A DNA stretch of 64,000 nt from Rhizobium brockwellii (GTDB lineage Bacteria > Pseudomonadota > Alphaproteobacteria > Rhizobiales > Rhizobiaceae), in assembly GCF_000769405.2 (NCBI RefSeq), contig NZ_CP053439.1, forward strand, positions 3,038,001 to 3,102,000, in the 5' to 3' direction. The notes below the pieces were generated by a model. The model did not search any database. It was given only the letters and a program-made list of their open reading frames with translations, and was not told the origin of the DNA. Position 1 is the first letter of the stretch, and every line of letters starts with the position of its first letter. Of this stretch, positions 59,185 to 64,000 are shown piece by piece. Position numbers and translations under genes: made by a program.

Positions 59185-60012
59185 TCAGCCGGCCAGTTCC
59201 TCGGCCCGCTTGCGCGCCGCCGCAAGGGCTGCGTCGAACAAGGGCTGCATGCCGTCTTCGGCCATCAGCACCGCGAGCGCCGCCGCCGTCGTGCCGCCGG
59301 GAGAGGTCACATTCTCCCGTAGCCGCGAAGCGTCGTCGGGGGACTGGTGCATGAGTTCACCAGCCCCCGCGACTGTTTCCCGCGCAAGACGCATGGCGAG
59401 GTCCGCCTGCAGGCCGAGTTTACGGCCTGCCTCCGCCATACATTCAACGAGATAGAATACATAAGCCGGACCGCTGCCCGAAAGCGCCGTCACGGCATCG
59501 ATATCGGCTTCCGCAGCGACCCATTCGACCGGCCCCGAGACCCGCAGAAGGGAATGGACGCGTTCGCGCTGCTGATCGTTCACGGCACCATTGGCAAAAG
59601 CGCCGGTGACGCCGCGCCCGACCATGGCCGGCGTGTTCGGCATGGCCCGCACCATGGCGGCCTTGCCGAAATGTCTTTCGAGGAAACCGACCGTCTTGCC
59701 GGCCGCGACCGAGACGACGACCGTGTTCGGCCCGACGGCACTCTTCACCGCCGGCAGCACCGTCTCCATCACTTGCGGCTTGACCGCGAGGAAGAGCACG
59801 CTTGCCTTCAAATCCGCGGGAAGCGCAGTCAGATGGGTCGCGCCAGCCTCGCTGATCGTCGAAAGCATCGCCGGCGACGGGCCGGGATCGACAACGATGA
59901 CGGCCGAGCCCGGAACGCCGCTTTTCAGCCAGCCGGAGAGCATCGCCCCGCCCATGTTTCCGGCACCGATCAGAACGACGGGATGTGTCGAGGAGAAAGC
60001 GGCCGTCGGCAT
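59185..60012 (-). CDS. proC: pyrroline-5-carboxylate reductase ProC
   Basis: A 275-residue enzyme that reduces P5C to proline with NAD(P)H. Rossmann motif VVLIGAGNMGGAMLSGWLKSG (12-32), then the AVKPQ strand, and the family signature ALSGSGPAYVFYLVECMAEAGRKLGL with catalytic-site Thr/Ser following (VTSPGGTTAAAL). The ATG at 60012 directly follows the ybjN stop (TAAGATG), showing coupling. The open frame to 60210 is the shadow of ybjN. Confidence 0.97.
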   Translation of the reverse strand: MPTAAFSSTHPVVLIGAGNMGGAMLSGWLKSGVPGSAVIVVDPGPSPAMLSTISEAGATHLTALPADLKASVLFLAVKPQVMETVLPAVKSAVGPNTVVVSVAAGKTVGFLERHFGKAAMVRAMPNTPAMVGRGVTGAFANGAVNDQQRERVHSLLRVSGPVEWVAAEADIDAVTALSGSGPAYVFYLVECMAEAGRKLGLQADLAMRLARETVAGAGELMHQSPDDASRLRENVTSPGGTTAAALAVLMAEDGMQPLFDAALAAARKRAEELAG

Positions 60013-60013
60013 C

Positions 60014-60514
60014 TTATGCCTCGCCGACCGTTTCAAACAGCACGGCTTCCATCGCCTTCGTCGCTTCCATACCGGACCAGACGACGAACTGGAATGCCTG
60101 AAAATAGGCTTCGCAGGTATCGAGCGCGCTGGAAAGCAGCACCTCCACCTGGCGATTGGTAGGCTCCGCACCGCCGGCAAGCAGCAGCGATTGGCGGAAA
60201 ATGACGACATCTTCCTGGCGCCAGAGGTCGAAATGACCCATCAGCACCTGCCCGTTGATCGCCGAGAGCAGCTTGACCACCTCGTTGACCCTGATGTCGG
60301 GAACTTTGATATCGAAGGCGCAGCCAAGATGCAGCGCCTCGAATTCCTCCATCCAGGAGAAGGAGACGTGGTAGTCGGTCCAGCGGCCCTCGACCGTCAT
60401 CGCGATCTCGTCCTCGCCAGACCGTTCGAACGACCAGTCGTTGTTGGAGGCAACGTACTCGATCATATCGACCGGGTTCGACTGACGCTCGACTTCCAAT
60501 TCCATCAGGTTCAT
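60014..60514 (-). CDS. ybjN: YbjN domain protein
   Basis: A 166-residue protein of the YbjN/DUF1790 (sensory transduction regulator-like) family. The fold begins NPVDMIEYVASNNDWSFERSGEDEIAMTVEGRWTDYHVSFSWMEEFEALHLGCAFD, and the core VNEVVKLLSAINGQVLMGHFDLWRQEDVVIFRQSLLL is characteristic. YbjN proteins resemble type III secretion chaperones and modulate motility, stress and metabolism. It is upstream of and coupled to proC. Start at 60514 with AAGGTG upstream. Confidence 0.9.
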   Translation of the reverse strand: MNLMELEVERQSNPVDMIEYVASNNDWSFERSGEDEIAMTVEGRWTDYHVSFSWMEEFEALHLGCAFDIKVPDIRVNEVVKLLSAINGQVLMGHFDLWRQEDVVIFRQSLLLAGGAEPTNRQVEVLLSSALDTCEAYFQAFQFVVWSGMEATKAMEAVLFETVGEA

Positions 60515-60903
60515 GCAGCACCTTCTTGACCGGAACGAATGCGACCTAACTTGGTGTACGAACACAAGCAAGACACACGCAAAATACCGGAACCACCACT
60601 CGGATGATCGTTGAACCGCTGCCAGACTTAACGCAGATAACCTGCCCGGAGCTTACCACGTCGCTTCGAATCATCATTTAAAATCAGTGTATAGCGCCCC
60701 TGGTCCCCTGCCAGCCCCCTGAACGGAAAATAGGACCGGCCACTGTGGAAAGGCTCTTCGAAATTCAATTCAGAAGGGAGAATAAGCGACTCTGCGAATT
60801 GGCTTTTTTGGCAGTGTCCACAGGTGGAAAACTCAACTGGTTTTTTTACGGAAGATGCGGCGTGTGGCATGAAGGCAACGCCGCATCTGTGTCGTATCGG
60901 GAC
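60515..60903. other. intergenic region between ybjN and ubiK
   Basis: About 390 bases. It contains the ybjN promoter (not placed) and a 9-bp hairpin GATGCGGCG/CGCCGCATC (60854-60862 with 60879-60887) 17 bases after the ubiK stop. That hairpin lacks a T-tract on either strand in the right place. No gene or repeat recognised. Confidence 0.5.
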
Positions 60904-61167
60904 TTAAGCGCCCTCGCCGGCAAGCTTCGCCTCGAGTGCTGCGATGCGGGCGGCAAGCGCCTCGTTCTCGTCGCGTGCCTTGATCGCCATCTCGCGCACG
61001 GCCTCGAACTCCTCGCGCTTGACGATGTCCATGCTGTTCAGCCAACGCTCGGCCTGGGCGTTGAAGGCGGTCTCGATCTCCTTGCGGACGCCCTGGGCTG
61101 CACCGGCCGCATCGGTCATCAGCTTGGCGAATTCGTCCATGATGCGGTTCGTTCCGGTCGTCATGGC
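60904..61167 (-). CDS. ubiK: accessory factor UbiK family protein
   Basis: An 87-residue protein of the UbiK/BMFP (YqiC) type. An N-terminal amphipathic stretch (IMDEFAKLMTDAAGAAQGVRKEIETAFNAQAERWLNSMDIVKREEFEAVREMAIKARDENEALAARIAALEAKL) ends in a coiled coil that trimerises. In gammaproteobacteria UbiK assists ubiquinone synthesis with UbiJ. The ATG at 61167 has GGGAG upstream. It is divergent from lgt. Confidence 0.9.
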   Translation of the reverse strand, partial: AMTTGTNRIMDEFAKLMTDAAGAAQGVRKEIETAFNAQAERWLNSMDIVKREEFEAVREMAIKARDENEALAARIAALEAKLAGEGA

Positions 61168-61365
61168 GTTTTTCTCCCTTCGCATGAGGTGAATTCAGCC
61201 CTTCGGGGCCTCAGGAGTTGAGGTAGGGCTTCGCCATCGACGATGCAAGCGCTTTGCACGGGATAAGCTTGCCGGAACCGGCCGGGAACGGGCCATCACG
61301 AACAATGGACTTGACCGTCCGGGATCGCAGCGGCATGTTCCGCGCAACTCAACAGGTGGAAAACC

Positions 61366-62214
61366 TTGCCGACAGCAGCCAATCTCCTTGCCATCATGCC
61401 TTTCCCGGATATCGATCCGATCGCCTTTTCGATCGGTCCGCTGGCGATTCATTGGTATGGTCTCGCTTATGTCGCCGGCATCCTGCTCGGCTGGGCTTAT
61501 GCGCGCCGCCTCGCAGCCAATGAAAGTCTCTGGCCCGGCAACGTCTCGCCGATATCAAGGACGCAGCTCGACGATTTCATCGTCTGGGCAGCGCTTGGAG
61601 TCGTCCTCGGCGGTCGTCTCGGCTATATTTTCTTTTATGATCTCCCCGCCGTCCTGCGCAGTCCCGTCCGTGCGCTCGAGATCTGGAACGGCGGCATGTC
61701 CTTCCATGGCGGCCTGACCGGCACGACGATCGCCATGATCCTCTTTGCCCGCCGCAACGCCATCCCGATCTGGAGCCTGTTCGACATCGTCGCCGCCGTC
61801 GTTCCCTTCGGTCTGTTCTTCGGTCGCATCGCCAATTTCATCAATGGCGAGCTCTGGGGCCGGTTGACCGACGTGCCTTGGGCCGTGGTCTTCCCGACCG
61901 GCGGTCCCTTCGCCCGCCATCCGAGCCAGCTCTATGAAGCCGGCCTCGAAGGCATCGTGCTGCTCCTGGTGCTGGCCGCCCTGGTCTACGGCATGCGCGC
62001 GCTGAAAAGCCCCGGCTTCATTACAGGCGTCTTCGTTTGCGGCTATGCGCTGTCGCGCATCTTCGTCGAATTCTTCCGCGAGCCCGACGCCCAGCTCGGT
62101 TACCTCCTCGGCACGAACTGGCTGACCATGGGCATGGTGCTCTCCTCCCCGATGATCCTGCTTGGCCTCTGGGCGATGCTGCGGGCCCGCCGCCAGGCTG
62201 CGCTGCAGCTCTGA
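61366..62214 (+). CDS. lgt: prolipoprotein diacylglyceryl transferase Lgt
   Basis: A 282-residue inner-membrane enzyme with seven helices. It transfers diacylglycerol from phosphatidylglycerol to the lipobox Cys of prolipoproteins. The Lgt signature [13 protein letters not shown] (from 153) and the essential HGG region ([19 protein letters not shown]) are present, along with [15 protein letters not shown] start at 61366, with GGTGG six bases before. midA follows 16 bases after its stop. Confidence 0.96.
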   Translation: MPTAANLLAIMPFPDIDPIAFSIGPLAIHWYGLAYVAGILLGWAYARRLAANESLWPGNVSPISRTQLDDFIVWAALGVVLGGRLGYIFFYDLPAVLRSPVRALEIWNGGMSFHGGLTGTTIAMILFARRNAIPIWSLFDIVAAVVPFGLFFGRIANFINGELWGRLTDVPWAVVFPTGGPFARHPSQLYEAGLEGIVLLLVLAALVYGMRALKSPGFITGVFVCGYALSRIFVEFFREPDAQLGYLLGTNWLTMGMVLSSPMILLGLWAMLRARRQAALQL

Positions 62215-62230
62215 AACGGCAGGACGCGAC

Positions 62231-63331
62231 ATGACCACCGCTCTAGGCGAAAAGATCAAGGCGATTATCCAGGCCAACGGCCCGATCAGCGTCACCGATT
62301 ATTTCTCGCTTTGCCTCGCAGACCCCGAACACGGCTATTACCGCACCCGCGAGCCCTTCGGCCGATCCGGTGATTTCGTCACCGCGCCCGAGGTCAGCCA
62401 GATCTTCGGCGAAATGATCGGCGTCTTCATCGTCCATGCGTGGCAGCGTCACGGCACACCGACAGGCGTCCGCCTCGTCGAGATCGGCCCCGGCCGCGGC
62501 ACCATGATATCAGACATGCTGCGCGTCATCTCCCGCATCGCTCCACCGCTTTTCGACGCCATGACCGTGCATCTCGTCGAAACCAGCGAGCGGCTGCGCG
62601 ACGTCCAGAGCCAGACGCTCGAATCCCAGGGCGAGAAGATCACTTGGCATAATGGCTTCGACGAGGTGCCGCCCGGCTTCACGCTGATTGCCGCCAACGA
62701 ACTCTTCGACGCCATCCCCATCCGCCAGTTCGTCCGCATGCCGACGGGTTTCCGTGAGCGCATGGTCGGCATCGATGCCGATGGTGAGCTGACATTCGCC
62801 GCCGGCGTCGCCGGCCTCGACCCCACGCTTCTTCCCGAACCGGTGCAGAACCTGCCGGTCGGCACACTCTTCGAGATCTCGCCTGCCCGCCAGGCGGTGA
62901 TGATGGCGATCTGCGAGCGGCTGCGCGCCTTTGGCGGCACCGCGCTTACGATCGACTACGGCCATCTCGTCACCGGCTTCGGCGATACGCTGCAGGCCGT
63001 GCGCATGCATGAATTCGACCCGCCGCTCGCCCATCCAGGTGAATCCGATCTGACGAGCCATGTCGACTTCCAGCAGCTCGCCGAAACGGCGCTTGCGGCC
63101 GGCCTCCATCTGAACGGCGCCCTGCACCAAGGTGATTTTCTGACCGGCCTCGGCATCCTCGAGCGCGCAACCGCTCTCGGCCGTGATCGCGAGCCGCACA
63201 CCCAGCAGGTCATTCAGGCGGCGGTCGAAAGGCTTGCCGGCGCCGGTGAAGGCCGGATGGGCGAACTCTTCAAGGTGATGGCGGTCTCCTATCCTGCCAT
63301 CGATCTCATGCCCTTTCGTCCGGTGGATTGA
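62231..63331 (+). CDS. class I SAM-dependent methyltransferase, MidA/NDUFAF7 family
   Basis: A 366-residue protein. The N-terminal region (GPISVTDYFSLCLADPEHGYYRTREPFGRSGDFVTAPEVSQIFGEMIGVF) and SAM motif I (VEIGPGRGTMISDMLRV) are diagnostic of the MidA/DUF185 family. NDUFAF7 methylates an arginine of complex I NDUFS2 in mitochondria; a similar role toward NuoD is plausible in alphaproteobacteria. ATG at 62231; the longer frame overlaps lgt. Confidence 0.94.
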   Translation: MTTALGEKIKAIIQANGPISVTDYFSLCLADPEHGYYRTREPFGRSGDFVTAPEVSQIFGEMIGVFIVHAWQRHGTPTGVRLVEIGPGRGTMISDMLRVISRIAPPLFDAMTVHLVETSERLRDVQSQTLESQGEKITWHNGFDEVPPGFTLIAANELFDAIPIRQFVRMPTGFRERMVGIDADGELTFAAGVAGLDPTLLPEPVQNLPVGTLFEISPARQAVMMAICERLRAFGGTALTIDYGHLVTGFGDTLQAVRMHEFDPPLAHPGESDLTSHVDFQQLAETALAAGLHLNGALHQGDFLTGLGILERATALGRDREPHTQQVIQAAVERLAGAGEGRMGELFKVMAVSYPAIDLMPFRPVD

Positions 63332-63442
63332 CAGGGCGCACGCGGCTGGTTCAACATCCGCCCGAAACAAGAACTTGAAGCGCGCCGCATATGCGATGCG
63401 CTTGGGATAATAACAAACCCCTCGAAAACCCCGGAATCACAG

Positions 63443-64000
63443 ATGCAGGACGCGGCCTCTCCCGCACCGATTGAAAGCGTGCTGCTCAACCAAGCGGCGG
63501 GCGCCACGATCCGGCACGGTTATTTCACTCGGGCCGGCGGCGTTTCCGAAGGGATGTATCGTGGCCTCAATGTCGGCCTCGGCTCCAGCGACGAACGCGA
63601 CAAGGTTCTGGAAAATCGCCGTCGCGTCGCCGCCTGGTTCGGCTTGCCGATCGAGCGGCTGGCAACGGTGCATCAGGTCCATTCCCCCGATGTCGTGACG
63701 ATCGGCGCCGACTATGACGGCATCCGCCCCGACGCCGATGCAATGGTGACGGCAGCCCCTGGTATTGTGCTTGGCGTGCTTGCCGCCGATTGCGGGCCGA
63801 TCCTGTTTGCTGACCCGGATAATCGCGTCATCGGCGCTGCCCATGCCGGCTGGAAGGGCGCGTTGACGGGCGTGCTCGAAAATACCATCGCCGCCATGGA
63901 GGCGCTGGGTGCGGACCGCGCTCGCATCGTCGCCTGCCTCGGCCCCTCGATCAGCCAGGCAAGTTATGAGGTCGGTCCCGAATTCGTCGAGCGTTTCGTC
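63443..64000 (+). CDS. pgeF: peptidoglycan editing factor PgeF (5' part, runs off the window)
   Basis: The first 186 codons of a YfiH/LACC1-type protein. The metal/active-site residues H80 (TVHQVHSPDV), C117 (AADCGPILF) and H134 (AAHAGWKGAL) are present, and SISQASYEVGPEFV near the right edge fits the family. PgeF proteins clear wrongly built (serine-containing) peptidoglycan precursors or act as purine nucleoside phosphorylases. It follows midA after 111 bases, in the usual lgt-midA-pgeF order of rhizobia. Confidence 0.93.
   Translation, partial: MQDAASPAPIESVLLNQAAGATIRHGYFTRAGGVSEGMYRGLNVGLGSSDERDKVLENRRRVAAWFGLPIERLATVHQVHSPDVVTIGADYDGIRPDADAMVTAAPGIVLGVLAADCGPILFADPDNRVIGAAHAGWKGALTGVLENTIAAMEALGADRARIVACLGPSISQASYEVGPEFVERFV

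Noticed and set aside
60854..60887. Hairpin after ubiK as an intrinsic terminator
   Set aside because: The T-rich run is on the wrong side for the minus strand and no T-tract follows on the plus strand.

Overview
The window is chromosomal DNA of a fast-growing alphaproteobacterium of the Rhizobium leguminosarum / R. etli type. The basis is the high GC and Rhizobium-style codon use, a complete dctA–dctB/dctD dicarboxylate transport and sensing locus, lpcC (lipopolysaccharide core mannosyltransferase), trxB–lsrB followed by tandem AbcR-type small RNAs, a BA14K-family protein and rhizobial intergenic palindromes. Coding density is high. I see no rRNA, tRNA, CRISPR array, prophage or insertion sequence. 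The last gene (pgeF) runs off the right edge.

Layout. 1-6.7 kb: methyltransferase, recQ and dnaG (all minus; recQ and dnaG overlap by one base), a structured intergenic stretch, a conserved hypothetical gene and yqeY. 6.8-20 kb: carA, a small monooxygenase, a MATE and a TetA-like efflux pump, a LysR/aldo-keto reductase divergent pair, a zinc metallopeptidase, a DUF2306 membrane protein, a membrane LytTR regulator and carB. 20-25 kb: a udgX + radical-SAM operon behind a LexA box, greA with a terminator in its leader, and lpcC. 24.6-29.5 kb: dctA facing dctB-dctD, with a sigma-54 promoter and paired activator sites. 29.5-35.2 kb: lrp, trxB, lsrB/vtlR, two AbcR small RNAs, and an arsR–MFS–ene-reductase operon. 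35.3-47 kb: mixed accessory and housekeeping genes (aminoglycoside kinase-like, epimerase/LysR pair, GrpB, CaCA antiporter, two glycosyltransferase-like genes, a Phd/PIN toxin–antitoxin pair, aspartate aminotransferase). 44.8-49 kb: a Gram-negative sortase and its single VIT/VWA target, then a soluble sugar dehydrogenase. 49-58 kb: DUF3052, an EamA permease, cspA with an unusual leader, BA14K, SDR/HxlR pair, a MarR–response regulator–histidine kinase operon, an ilvE pseudogene and small envelope proteins. 58-64 kb: MBL hydrolase, csaA, proC, ybjN, ubiK, lgt, midA and pgeF.

The most notable signals lie between or in front of genes: a strong intrinsic terminator inside the greA leader; an SOS box overlapping the start of the radical-SAM/udgX operon; tandem AbcR copies that keep an upstream motif at identical spacing; a short upstream ORF with competing hairpins before cspA; a two-hairpin repeat found twice, once forming the C-terminus of an SDR protein; and a structured, terminator-ended candidate RNA between dnaG and the next gene. 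Functions rest on recognised motifs and on gene context. No database search was run.
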